From Mantamonas sphyraenae (taxonomy: Eukaryota; CRuMs; Mantamonadidae): a stretch of DNA of 64,000 bases. The notes beneath the pieces are model-generated. The model worked only from the letters and a program-made list of their open reading frames with translations. It searched no databases and was not told where the DNA came from. The translations under genes and the position numbers were made by a program. Below are positions 43,073 through 54,465 of the stretch, piece by piece. Position 1 is the stretch's first letter. The number at the start of each line of letters is the position of its first letter. The stretch spans positions 186,001-250,000 of the forward strand of contig JAPMXV010000009.1 in NCBI GenBank assembly GCA_026936335.1. The letters run 5' to 3'.

Positions 43073-46000
43073 CTGGTGTTTCCACCGCTGGCAAGGAGTG
43101 CCGAGAGTGCGTTTGTAGACAGGGGCCCTTGCGACTCCTCCGCGCCATCCGTGTCCCTGCGCACGTTGCGTCGCTTGTGCAACAGATCCTCCATCAGCTG
43201 CTTTCGCAACTGCAATCCGTGGTAATCCAGCTCCACGGTGTCCACCTGCACCTCTGCGTCGACGCCGCTGCTCTTCCCTCCCTTGCGTGCCTTTGAGCTC
43301 GTGCGACCTCGCTTCTGCCTCGACGACAGCTTCTTCCTGGCCCCCGATACAGCCGACATCGTATTGGCACCCGACGATGACGATGCACTCGCTTCATGCA
43401 CCTCCCTGCCGTCCTCCTCGTCCTCCACGGCAACCACCTCGGGTGACGCCGCACGTGACTCCATCTCCGACGCCGTCCCGTCTGTAGTTGTTGTCGTCGT
43501 CGCTGTCGACAGCATCCCGTCCACAGTGTCATCGGAAACCCCTTCCTGAGGTTGCACAGGCTGCTCAGAACCCGTTGCGGTACCCTCAGCCTGCAATTTC
43601 GTTGAGAGCGTCTGTGCGGATATCATCTTGCTTGCAGTGCGCTTTCGCTTGCGTCGCCTCGATGCACGTCCACTGCTGCTCTTGCGTGCCGATGTGCTGC
43701 TGCCACCCTCGTCATCCTGGCTTTCCGCTGTCTCTTCGCCTGCGCTACCGTCTGTGCCCTCGGCCTGGGCTCCCACGTCCGAGTGCACCACGTGACCCAA
43801 CGCAATCGATGCGTCTGCGTCGCTCAGTGCGTCCAAAGTCAACACGTCGCTGCCCAGAACAGCCACCGTGTCTTCCCCCTCTTCAGACACAACCACGGGC
43901 ACATCCATGCTCTCATTCATGTCCAAGTGTCGCGGGATGCCCTCTGCGTCAACCGTAAGGTCGGTTTGGAATCCGTTGGACTCCAGATGGATGCCCTTGC
44001 GCACTCGCCTGGCTGTTTCTTCCTTCCGCGTTTTGGCGTCGTCCTGCTGCCGCTTGTTCATCGCCTGCTGCACATAGTCCTTCCATCGCATGGTCCACTT
44101 GACGACATCGTTGCCACGTCCACGCAGACAGGCGTCGTGCACTTCCTCTGGGCTGAGCTGCGGAAGCGTGCGACGCCGCATCATCGCAGGCATGTCTCCC
44201 GATCCGCCGTCCACTTGGTAGTATTTGAAGCGCAGCTCCCAGTGCACCACGTCGATGTCTTTGGTCGATTTGATGCTGCGTAGTTCCTGCAGCGACTCCT
44301 GATCCAGGTACTCGTACCGCAGATGCGGTGCCCCTTCGGCACTCTGCTCGGCCAGCGCAAACGCCTGCTCGTCCAGCGTGTCTGTGACGTCGTGTGCCGC
44401 ACGTGTGCTGTCAATCAGCTCCTGCATGTCAAAGCCCTCCTTCAGAGTGCGCAGGAACGTCAGCGTATTGCTGCTACCCGGGTACAGCTCGTCGTTCTCT
44501 CGCGCCGCCTCTTTGGCCTGGTTGCGCACCTTGAGCTCGTACGAACGCAACACTTTGCGATTCTCCGCCACTTCTCGCTCTAATTCGTTCACTTTGGCCT
44601 TGAGCAGCTGCTCCGTGGTGAACCGGAAGGCCGCGTTCTCCCGCTCCGCCGCAGACAGCGAGTTGATCGACGTCCAAATGTCCGTTTCGCCCGTGCTTAC
44701 GTGTGCATCAATGGTGGCGTAGGCCTCGTCCAGTTTCTTTTGCATCTCTGCCAGCTGCGTGTTGAGTGTCTCGATGTGTGCATCTGCTCGTGCCAGCACC
44801 TTGTTTACATCCCCAAACACCTCGTTCAGGCCCGCGCGCACCTTGTCCAGGATCAGACCCCGTTCTGCCGTGTGGTGAAACACCTGACGCACGATTTCGT
44901 GCAACACCAGGTCCCACAGCGCAAACGGTTCCTGCAACAGCTCGATGCGATCGATGTCGGGAAATGCCATGCTGTCCACATCCTGCGGCTGCTGCGATCG
45001 CTGCTGCTTCTGCTGCGCGCGTTCATCCAGCATCTTTTGGAGCACCTGACCCAAGATGATTGCTTCGGAGCGAGACGAGGGTGTGTTTGTGGGGAAACGC
45101 AACACTCGCCACAAACCCGTGTCTGGGCACTGGCTGATCTGCTCCGTCTCCGACGACAACATGGCGGGCAACACAGCCGTTTCGTACTCGTGGAAGCGGT
45201 CGGGCATGCGCGTTTTGGGCATGGCAAGCTCACGTCCCACGCCTCCCACAAGCTGATTCAAGAGCGCCATGTTGTGCGTGTCCTGCGCCTCTCGTGCTTC
45301 TTCCTCCCCATCTGTCTGCTTCTCACCGCCCGTGTGTCGTGTCGCCCCCGATGCTTTGTGTGTGTGTCTTCCCGACGCCGACGAACGTGTGTTGCGCACG
45401 CGTTCCGAAGCAGAGAAGCGTCGCGACACCAGATCCGCCTCCACCTGCTTCCGCCGCTTCTCGCGGTCGTACCTCGCACTCTTGCTCATATCCTGCTGCT
45501 GCTGTGATGGTTGGGTGCCTTTCTTGGGCGTGTAGGGTGTGTCGAGAATCCCTTGGCTTGTGCTGGTGCTGCCGGTGTGGTGGGGATTATTCAACAAAGG
45601 CGCCCCGTCCTGCAAATTGCGTGCTGCCATGGAGCCCCGTTCATGCTTGCGACGTGCACCTGTTCCTCGCTTGCGTGTGTTGCCGCCTCCTGTGCGTCCA
45701 TGTGACCCTCCGCCTGTTCCTCCTCCTCCGAAGCGATTGCTCACATCCAGCCGAGGCGACAGGTTGCTGTCGGCAATAATACGAAACACCTGATCAAACG
45801 CATCCTTGAGAGGCATCTCGCTTGAGCTTGTCAGCGATGCCTGCAGCTCGGAGATGGACTGACGGATCTCATAGTCCGTTTTCAGACCCTCGAGTTTGCT
45901 CAACGGCGACACCTGCTCCTCAGCCTCTCTTTCCTCTTCCAGCTCCTTGCGCCGTGCTTCACGACGTGCAAGCTCCGCCTCCTCCTCTGCCATCACCTGC

Positions 46001-46273
46001 TCCTCCATCATCTGTCGCCACATCCTACTCTGCTGCTCGATGCTCAGCTCCTCGTGCCCTGGGCGGTGCATCTTGCGTGTGAGCTCGGGTAACGGCACGT
46101 CCGTCCGCGTGTTTCGCGGGCCTCTACACACACATGCACATCCCCCGTCCCTGGCAATCCCTCTCTTTGCATGGACACGAGTGCATTTGTTCCAGCATCA
46201 CTGGTCATGACTCACCTGCAGCCTGCACGTGGTGGCCAGAGCCCGATATCTCGGGCAGCCTGGTGCCGCTCAT
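41329..46273 (-). CDS. Giant coiled-coil protein, axonemal dynein light-chain-domain-like
   Basis: Exons 46273-46216 and 46121-41329 (donor GTGAGT, acceptor TAGAG) fit in phase; 1616 residues. The N-terminal 110 residues are Glu/Arg-rich helix. Residues about 330-530 contain RFHEYETAVLP, then HEIVRQVFHHTAERGLIL and KVRAGLNEVFG followed by coiled coil, which resembles the axonemal p28 light-chain domain also found in AXDND1. The middle is acidic, Ser-rich and includes an SSSS tract. Residues about 1290-1370 contain an EF-hand-like pair (FAEADTEMRGYLERSELAALL; VLAADSS). Together this suggests a flagellar scaffold, possibly calcium-responsive, but the family call is by pattern only. Starts 53 bases from the divergent coiled-coil gene. 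Confidence 0.6.
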
Positions 46274-46326
46274 CGTTTCTGTTGGCTGGGCGGGTGACAT
46301 GGACCTGTTTTCGCGACGAGGACGAT
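46274..46326. promoter_or_regulatory. Divergent promoter gap (two giant coiled-coil genes)
   Basis: Only 53 bases. Contains GTTGGCTGGGCGG and TTTTCGCG, the latter E2F-like. An ATG at about 46300 is out of frame with the gene. Confidence 0.5.
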
Positions 46327-49300
46327 ATGCTCAGAGTCGGCAAGGAAGAGCGTGTGCAGTGGGATGTGCTGAAACCGGATGGGGTGAACGCAACAAAGTG
46401 CGCGAGCCCGGCCAAGACGACGACGATGTTCCACCTGGGCAGCGACGAACTGGACAAGGTCAAGAAGCAGCTGCAGCAAAAGACGCTGAAGCTGGACAGT
46501 GCCGATGCAGCCATCAAGAAGTATGAGATCACAGTGGCGGAGAAAAAGGCAGAGAATGAGCGCATGCGACGTCAGGTGAGTGGCGACGGCTCTCGCGCGC
46601 CAAAACAAGAATCCGCAGCGCGGTCAAATCGGCTCACACAGTTGAACACACTGCAGTTGAGTGAACTGGCTGACAAGCATGAGGCACTCATGGTGCGCTT
46701 CGAGTCTCAGGAAAAGGTATGTGTGCTGGGGCAGGCCCTAGCTGGCATACGGCCCGTGAGCAGTTTGAACGTGGAAATCCGTTGGTGAACACGGATTTTG
46801 GCGGGCGCACACGTCAACCCCGCCGCCGCAGCCCGCATCACCGTACCATGGACACAAACTGACTCCCCCCGGGTGTGTGTGTGATCTGTTCAGGAAACAC
46901 GAAGCAAGACTGAGCAATGCGAGCTGCTGAACTGCCAGCTGGCGCGCTCAAAGGACAAGTTGAGCAAGGCGGAGGCAGAGTGCGAGCGACTGTCGCATGC
47001 TCTGGACTCGATGCACGCAGACTCAAGCGACTTTGTGGAATTTAAGCGACGCAGCGAGCGGCAGGTGTCTTCCTTGAAGGATGCACTGAGCCGTGTGGAG
47101 GCGTCGCTGAAGGCCGAGAAAGCCAAGAACGCGGAGCAAGCGGACAAGGTGGATGAGCTGACGTTCAAGCTGGGTCAGCAACAGCATGCGCTGGTGGAGG
47201 GCGACCAAAAGACGGCGGCACTGGTGCAGAGCGAGACGTACAAGTTGCAGAACGTGATCCAGGACCTGAAGGGCAAGCTGGAGCGTGCGGAGCGCAGCAG
47301 TGGCAGCGAGAGCGGGGAGCTGAAAGAGCGTGTGCAGCACCTGAGCACGGCTTTGCAAGAGGCACGAGAGGAGGTGAAGACGTGGAAGGCGCAGTACTCG
47401 CACATGCAGGGAGAGGTGATGGGCCGCGAGGACGCATGGGCCAAGGAGCGCAAGGCGCTGCAGCAGGAGGTGGAAGTGTGCCGTGAGAGGCTGGGAATGC
47501 TGGAAATGGGCAGCGAGGAGAGTGCAGCGTCGCTCAAGTCGCGTCTGTTGGGCGTGCAGGCGCAGTACGCGCAGGCGAAGCAGCAAATCGAGGCATTGCA
47601 GGCGCAGGTGGAGGAGGAGCAACGTGAGGCATCGCAGCTGCAGGCCAGCGACACGAGTGGACGTGCAGAGCTGCAGGATGCAAGCGCACAGGTGGCTCGT
47701 CTGACGCGTGAGCTGCGTGCGGCGCGTGCGTCGGAGGCAAACCAAAGGGCGACGGTGGACGAGCTGACGGCGCGGGTGGCACGTGCTGAAGCGGCGCAGG
47801 CGGCGGTGGAAGAGGCGGCGCACAGCGGATCGGCCACACAGGGCCAGGCGTTGGCACACGCAACGGCGGCACAGCGAGAGGCGGCGAGCGAGGCTCGCGA
47901 TGCGGCGGCGATGGTGGCCCACCTGCGGGAGGCGGCGGCGACACGAGAGGCAGAATGGACGCAGGAACGGGACGAGTTGCGTGGGCAGCGGGATGCGGCG
48001 GCACGCGAGGCTGAGGCGGCACGCGAGGCAGCCGCACGAGACGTGGCAGAGGCCAAGCGGGCAACCGGAGAGGCGGAGCTGCTCAAACAGGCGCTGGACA
48101 AGACACGCAGCAAGTTGGAGGCGTCCAAGGCCGAGTTGGCCGAGGTGCAGGAGGGTGCCAGTGCACACGTGGCTTCGCTGGAGGAAACGGTGGCATCGCT
48201 CGAGGCGCAGCTGCAGGCAGCCAACGCCGCAGCAGAGGCAGCCAACGCTGCGCAAGCTTCCATCCAGGCGCGTGTGGCACGCGTGCAGGCGCAGGCCAAG
48301 GAGGCCACCGAGGCACGCGATGCTCTGGCGGCGCAGCTGGACGAGGCTCTGGCCCAGGTGGAGAATCTGCGTGGTGCCCAGGAGGCGGCTGAGGCTGCAC
48401 GTGGCGCCCACGAAGCCAGTGCGGCCAAGTGTGCACGTCTGCAGGCGGCATTGGACGAAGCCACGGCGGCGGCAGAGGCCGATGCGGTGGCGGTCGAGGC
48501 ACGTGAAGCCGACGCAACAGCGCGTGCCGAGGCATTGCAGCGCGCGGCGGCCGACGGGGCCACACACGCAGCCAATGCAGCCGAGGTGTTGGCCATGCGC
48601 GAGACGCAGGTTGCATCGCTGCAGGCAGAGCTGGCCGAAGCCCAAGCAGCGGCGGCGGCGGCGACGGAAAAGGCAAGTGAGGCCGAGGCTGCGGCGCGGG
48701 GAGCGACGGCGGAACTGGCTGAAGCGCGCGAGGCGGCGGCGGCGCAGGAAGAGTCGTTGCGTGCCGCGTTGGCCGAGGCACAACGCGAAGCGAGCGAATA
48801 CAAGGAGGCGATGGCTCAGACGGGCGCAGAGGCGGACGAGTTTGCCGCGTTGTACGAGGAGGCATCGACGAAGCTTGCTGCGGCAGGTTTGGATCTGGCC
48901 AACGCAGGGCTGAGTGCCGAGGCGGCAGCGAGCACAAGGGCACGCATGGAAGGGGCTCTGGATGAGGCTCAGACGAAGCTGGAACAGCGTGCGCAGGTGT
49001 GGGCAGAACGTGAAACGGCACTGAGCGAGTCGCTGGCGGAGGCGCAGGCACGTGTGGCCGAGTTGGAAAACACCGTGCGTGGCCTGCAGCGCCGCTTGTC
49101 GGTGGACGGCCACGCGTTGGACGAGGCGAGCGCAGACGTGGCGGCGCTGAGTGCGAGTGCGGCACATGCAGAAGCCGAGGGCAGTTCGCTTGCGACGCAG
49201 CTGAAGGAGGCGCAGGAAAAGGCAGAGGCAGCCGAGGGAGCTGCACAGGAGGCCACACGCGAGGCTGAGTCGTTGCGTCACGCGCTGGCAGAAGCACAGG

Positions 49301-51879
49301 CAGAGGCGGCAGAGGCCGAGGCACGTGCGGCAGAGGCGATGGCAGCGGCTGAGGAGGCGCAGGCCGAGGCGGGGGCGGCACGTGTGGACAACGCCAATCT
49401 GGCGGAAGGGACGCGTGCGTTGCGTGCGCAGGTGGAGTCGGTGCGTGGCGACGGAGCGGATGCGGCGGCGGCGGCGGCGGCCAAGGCGACGGCGGCCAAG
49501 GAGGAGCTGGCGGCCATGCAGGCAGCATTGGAGGCGGCGCAGGAAATGGCAGCGGCCAAGGAGGAGGAGGCCACACACGTGGCACAGGCGTTGGCAGAGG
49601 CACAGGCAGAGACGCAGGAGGTGCGCGAGGAGATGGTGGCCTTGAAGGGAGCGCTGCAGGCCAAGCTGGACCGTGCCGAGGGCGAGCACAGCGCACGGGG
49701 ACAGGCCGAAGAGGCGCTGGCAAAGGCGCAGAACGAAGCAACCGTGGCGGAAACGGCGCTGGCACAGGCACAGGCGGCACTGGAGGAGGTCACGACCAAG
49801 GCGGCGTTGGAGGCACAGCGAGCGCAGGAGGAGGTGGCAGAGCTGCGCAGTGCGGCGCAAGAAGCGCAGGCGCAGGCGAAGCAAGCGCAGGACGAGGTGG
49901 CAGCGGCCGAATTGCGTGTGGCGGAGGCGGAAGAGGCGGCAGCGCAGGCTGTCGAGGAAGCGGAACGGGAGGTGGAACACGCGCGTGCAGCCCAGCGTGT
50001 GGCCGAGGCCAAGGCGGACGAGGCAACGGCTCTGTGGGAGGAGGAGGCACAGCGTGTGCGCGCTCTCACGGAAGAGGCAGACACACTGCGCGGCGAGGCG
50101 GATGCGGCGCGGGCGGCAGCGGACGACGCGGATGCACGCGCCAAGGCGGCGGAGGAGGCGGCGGCGCAGGCACAGGCGGCAGCCACCGCGGCCAGTGAGG
50201 CAGAGGCAAAGGCACAGGCGGCGCGTGTGGAAAGCGACCGTGCGTTGGTGGCCGCGGAGGATCGGGAGCGACGTGCGGCGGCGGCGGAGGCGAAGCGTGC
50301 GGCGACGGCGCAGGGACAGGTGGGAGACATGGAAGCCGAGGTGGGACGGATGCGCGACGCACGTGCGGCCACAGAGGAGGAGAATGGGGTGTTGCGCACG
50401 CTGAACGAGGGATTGGAGGCACGGGTGGAGGCGGCGGAGGCACAGGCACGCGAGGCACAGGCGCACGCACGCGAGAGTCGCGAGGCACTGGCGCAGGCGG
50501 AGCGACGTGCGATTGACGCCGGGGCACGTGCGGACGTGGCGGCGGAGCAGGCGCGTGTGGCGCTGGAAACGGCCGAGGGCCGTGCAGAGGCGGCGGAGAA
50601 GGCGATGCGTGAGTGGCGCAGCAAGTACAACACGCTGCACGACGCACACACGCAGGCGGAAACCAGGCTGGCGGAACAGACGGCACTGCGCGCGGATGCA
50701 CAGGCCATGACGGAGAACGCAGGACTGCGCATTGCACAGTTGCAGGAACGTGTGCGCAGTCTGCAGTCGCGTCTGGGCAGCGAGGCACGCGCGGCAGATG
50801 AGGCGGCGCAGCTGGCGGAAGACGAGGGTTTGGACGAGGCGTTGAACCAGGCGCTGTTGGACAGCAGCGCAAGCAGTGGCGAGCAGTCGCTGGACGGCAG
50901 CACGGAGGATGCGACGGCGGCGGCGGCCGCGGCGACAGAGGAGGTTGTGTCGACGCGTGCGGTGCGTCTGTTGCAACGCAAGCTGGTGCGTGAGGAGGAG
51001 AAGCGTGTGGCGGCGGAGGCACAGATTCGACAGCAGCGAGACGAGGCACGCAAGATGCGCGGTTGCTTGGAGTCGTCCGAGGCGGCCATGCAGGCGCTGC
51101 GTGAGGAGCTGGAGGAGTTGAAGGAGTCGATGGAGGAGGAGCGACGTGCACGTCAGAGCCACCTGATGGCCATGCGCACTCAGAGTGCCAAGAAGACACG
51201 TATGACGCGGTCGCGGCTGGCCGAGCTGGAACAGAGTGCCAGCAAGGCAGCGGGACGCCGGGTGTCGTTTGGAGAGGAGGTGAAGGAGCTGATTGAGGAG
51301 AGCACCAAGGACGCAGAGGCGTACGTGCAGCAGTACGAACAGGTGCTTGCTGCCAACGAGGACACCACCGCACGCTTGGCCGAGCTGGGTCAGCGTGTCG
51401 AGGAGCAGCAGGCGGCCACTCGCCGTCCGCGACGCCGCAAGCGCTCCTCGGACGAGATGCGCCGTGCGTCGCTGGACGAGGAGGTGGACGAGCAGGCGTC
51501 TCCGTCCACACCTGTGACAGAGCAAGAGCAGCAGAAGCAGAAGCAGGAGCAGGAAGAGGAGGAGGAAGCTGCTGACAGCGCTCAGATCAAGCTCAGCTTT
51601 GGGGACGACGAGGAAGAGGAGCACAACGAGGAAGTGCGTGCCACGAGCGAAATGGCGGCCAAGAAGCGCAAGGTGGATGGCAACGAGAAGCACGTGGTGA
51701 TTGTGGAGCAGGAGACCGAAGACAAGGAGAACAGCACCGAGAATCAACAACAGGCGTCGGCCAAGAAGCCGCGTCGCAGCTCGCGTCGTCGCAAGACCGT
51801 GCAGGGCTTGGGCATGGCCGAGACGGCGCCGCGTCGCGTCACGCGCAGCCGAGCCGCACGAGGTGCAGAGCGTGTGTAG
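46327..51879 (+). CDS. 1769-residue Ala/Glu-rich coiled-coil protein with RVSF, KEN and NLS motifs
   Basis: Exons 46327-46575, 46642-46716 and 46894-51879 fit in phase 0; 1769 residues. Almost the whole length is uninterrupted heptad coiled coil built from EA-, EAQA- and AEA-type steps. The C-terminal 250 residues differ: GRRVSFGEEV (RVSF near 1563) is a canonical PP1-docking motif, RPRRRKRSSDEMRRAS follows, then KKRKVDG (nuclear signal), EDKEN (KEN box near 1719) and an Arg/Lys-rich end. PP1 docking, KEN box and NLS on a long coiled coil is the kit of mitotic scaffold proteins, but I recognise no orthologue. Repetitive codons make the opposite strand open as well. Intron 1 is 66 bases, in frame and stop-free. 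Confidence 0.72.
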
Positions 51880-51924
51880 GTGACGCAATGAATGGCGAAA
51901 TGAAGGATGCATTTTGACAAATGA

Positions 51925-54422
51925 TCAACCCGACTGCATGCGGAAGCCCAGGGACCTGTCGACGCCAGAGACAGGGACATTGGAGCGCACCTTTGTGCCC
52001 ACGGTGGTGGTGGACATGCGCTCGCTGGGATGCACGTACACAGGTTCCTTGTGCGATGTCTGCAGGCTGCGTCCTGGGCTCATGGTCTTGATGAGATTCG
52101 GTGGCAAAACCATGACGGGCTCCCTGTCTGTGACCACCTCCTTGCCAAACTTGGCGCTGCGATACTCGCTGTCACTGTCATCGTCGTCCAACAACACTTC
52201 ATCTGTGTCTTCGCCATCGCTGTTGCTGCTGCTGCTGCCGCTGCTGCTGCCATCCATGTAGCGTGGCGACGGCCCCACCGTGTTGCGGAACGCAGGGGTG
52301 TAGCGTGGCGCAGACGACAGCAGACTGTCCTCACCCAGGTTGACCTTTTTCGTGCTGTACTCGTTGCGCCGGTTGCAAATCTGCATGAGGAGCTGATAAA
52401 AGTTGAAGAAGCCGCGTGCCAGCTCCTGCCACACCTCAAACAGCTTCTGTTCGTCGCTGTACTCCACCGACGTGCTCTTCCAGTCGCGTTTGATCCGCAG
52501 GGACGGCGGAAGCGCCACGCCGCCGTCGCTGCTGCGTGCCATGCGGTCGCGCAGCAGGAACAGTCGGTCGCCCACCATTTCCACCTGGTCCAGCATGCCG
52601 TGCATGTGCTCGTTGAACACGTCCATCGACGGCATGTTGTACTTGGACACGTCGCCCAGTCGCACGTCAAACAGATGCTGTGCCTGCGCGCGAGAGATGG
52701 CCGCAGGGATGGCCGCTGTCGACGCAATGCAGGCGTCCATCGAATGCGGCATCCCGGATCCGTCCAGCTTGTTCACAGCCAACTCCTGGAAAATGCTGCG
52801 GATGACGTCGCTCGTCATCACAAACAGCCTCTGCAGATCCTGCATGATGTGTGGCAGCCTCGCTCGCTTGGCCTCCACATTGCCCTGCATCTCTTGCAGA
52901 AACTCCTGCAGCAGCAACAGTTGCTGGTCCATCAATTCGTCCTCCCAGGCCTCGCCGCCTCCACGTCCGCCATCCTGCGGCGCAAAGTACGCATCGAGCG
53001 AGTTCATCGAATCGACCAGCCGCTGCCACGCCGCCCCAATCCCAATGTCTGAATCCAGCGTGTCCACCATCTCCGTCCAAATCTTTGCCGCCTGCGACTT
53101 GCGATCATCCAGCAGCAACGCTTGCTTTCGGATCTCTTCGGCCCTCCTTCGCGCACGCTCCTCCTTCTTCCGCTGACGCAACATTGCCATTTCCCGCTCC
53201 TCAATCTCACGCCGCAAGCGCGCCGCCTCCTCGTCGCTCGCCTCTGACTCTGCACCTCCAAGCTTGCCCATGTTTTCCAGAAGCCCCTGCCAGATCGTGC
53301 CCGCATGCTTCTGCACCTCCATCACCTCCCGTGCCGCCGCGCGCATGCTTCCAAACTGCCGCTTCTGCGCATTGCCACCGGCCCTTGGCCCACGCCTGGG
53401 CACGTGCGGTCCTTCCAGCTCCTCTTCGTACTCCTCTTCCTCTTCATCCCCTTCGTCCTCTTCGCCGTAGCCTCCTCCGCCGTACCTGCTGCTGCGCGTG
53501 TGCAGCATGCCCTTGGTCAACCCGGTATCCACCTGCTGCGATCCCACGCGCAGGAAGCCACTGCCTGCCGTCTGTGCTTCTGCGTCGACCACGTTGAATG
53601 CACTCAGTGTCGTCTGTGTCGACATGCTCACTCCAGACGCAAACGCAACCGCATCGCCACGGTACGCTTCCAGATCGAATCCGGCCCCATGCTTCTCTTC
53701 CGCGTACTGAGGCATCGGCATGGCCGCCGCACGGCGCAATTCGTTGATGGAGACACGTCGCCGCGGCGCAATGTTGACAGGTTCCGTTTGTGTGCTCTGG
53801 TGCAGGCGCACACGAGACTCGGGCAGCGCTGCCATGCTGTTGCTGTCCTCCAGATCCAACCTGTCGATGGCCTCCAGAATCATGTCGGTGTCGCTCACGC
53901 TAATCGATGACTTGCGCTTCACGTGCTCCGACAGCAGCGTCAGGCCACCCACCGTGTTGATCTTGATCCCTGCGCTCGCCGGCCGCTCGCGACTGCCCGA
54001 GTTCTCGCCCTGCTTTGCCTTCATCTTGTGGATCAGATTCTTGTAAATCTCGCACTTTTGCTTCTGCCTCTCGATTTCGTGCTCCAGATACCGTTCGCGG
54101 ATAAGCATGGAGCGCACGTCGAACCCGGTCGAACACAGACGCTCCAGCAGGTCTTTCGAGCGCAGATTGTTCAGGATGGCGTCCTTCATGTGTGCAATGC
54201 CTCCGTGGTAAAGTGCTGCCAGGATGCGCACCACTTCTCTCTCCTTGGTTGGCAGTTGGCTGCCCATGCGCGCCGCCTTGTCGATCGCACTCTGCTGGAA
54301 GCCCACAAACTGCCCGTCCTCCGCACTTGTCTCTGTCTGCAGCTTGGCATACTGCAATTCAGCAGACAGCAACACGTTTCCGTCCTGATCATACTCCTCC
54401 TCCTCCTCCTCTGTCGTCCCTC

Positions 54423-54465
<43 letters not shown>

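Noticed and set aside
48083-49780. Pro-rich minus-strand frame inside the giant coiled-coil gene
   Set aside because: Third-frame shadow of repetitive Ala/Glu codons.
47023-51912. A 1629-codon open frame antisense to the giant coiled-coil gene
   Set aside because: It is Leu/Arg/Cys-rich with no domain, and arises because GAG, GCN and CAG codons leave few stops on the opposite strand. The sense strand has coherent heptads, splice sites and C-terminal motifs.
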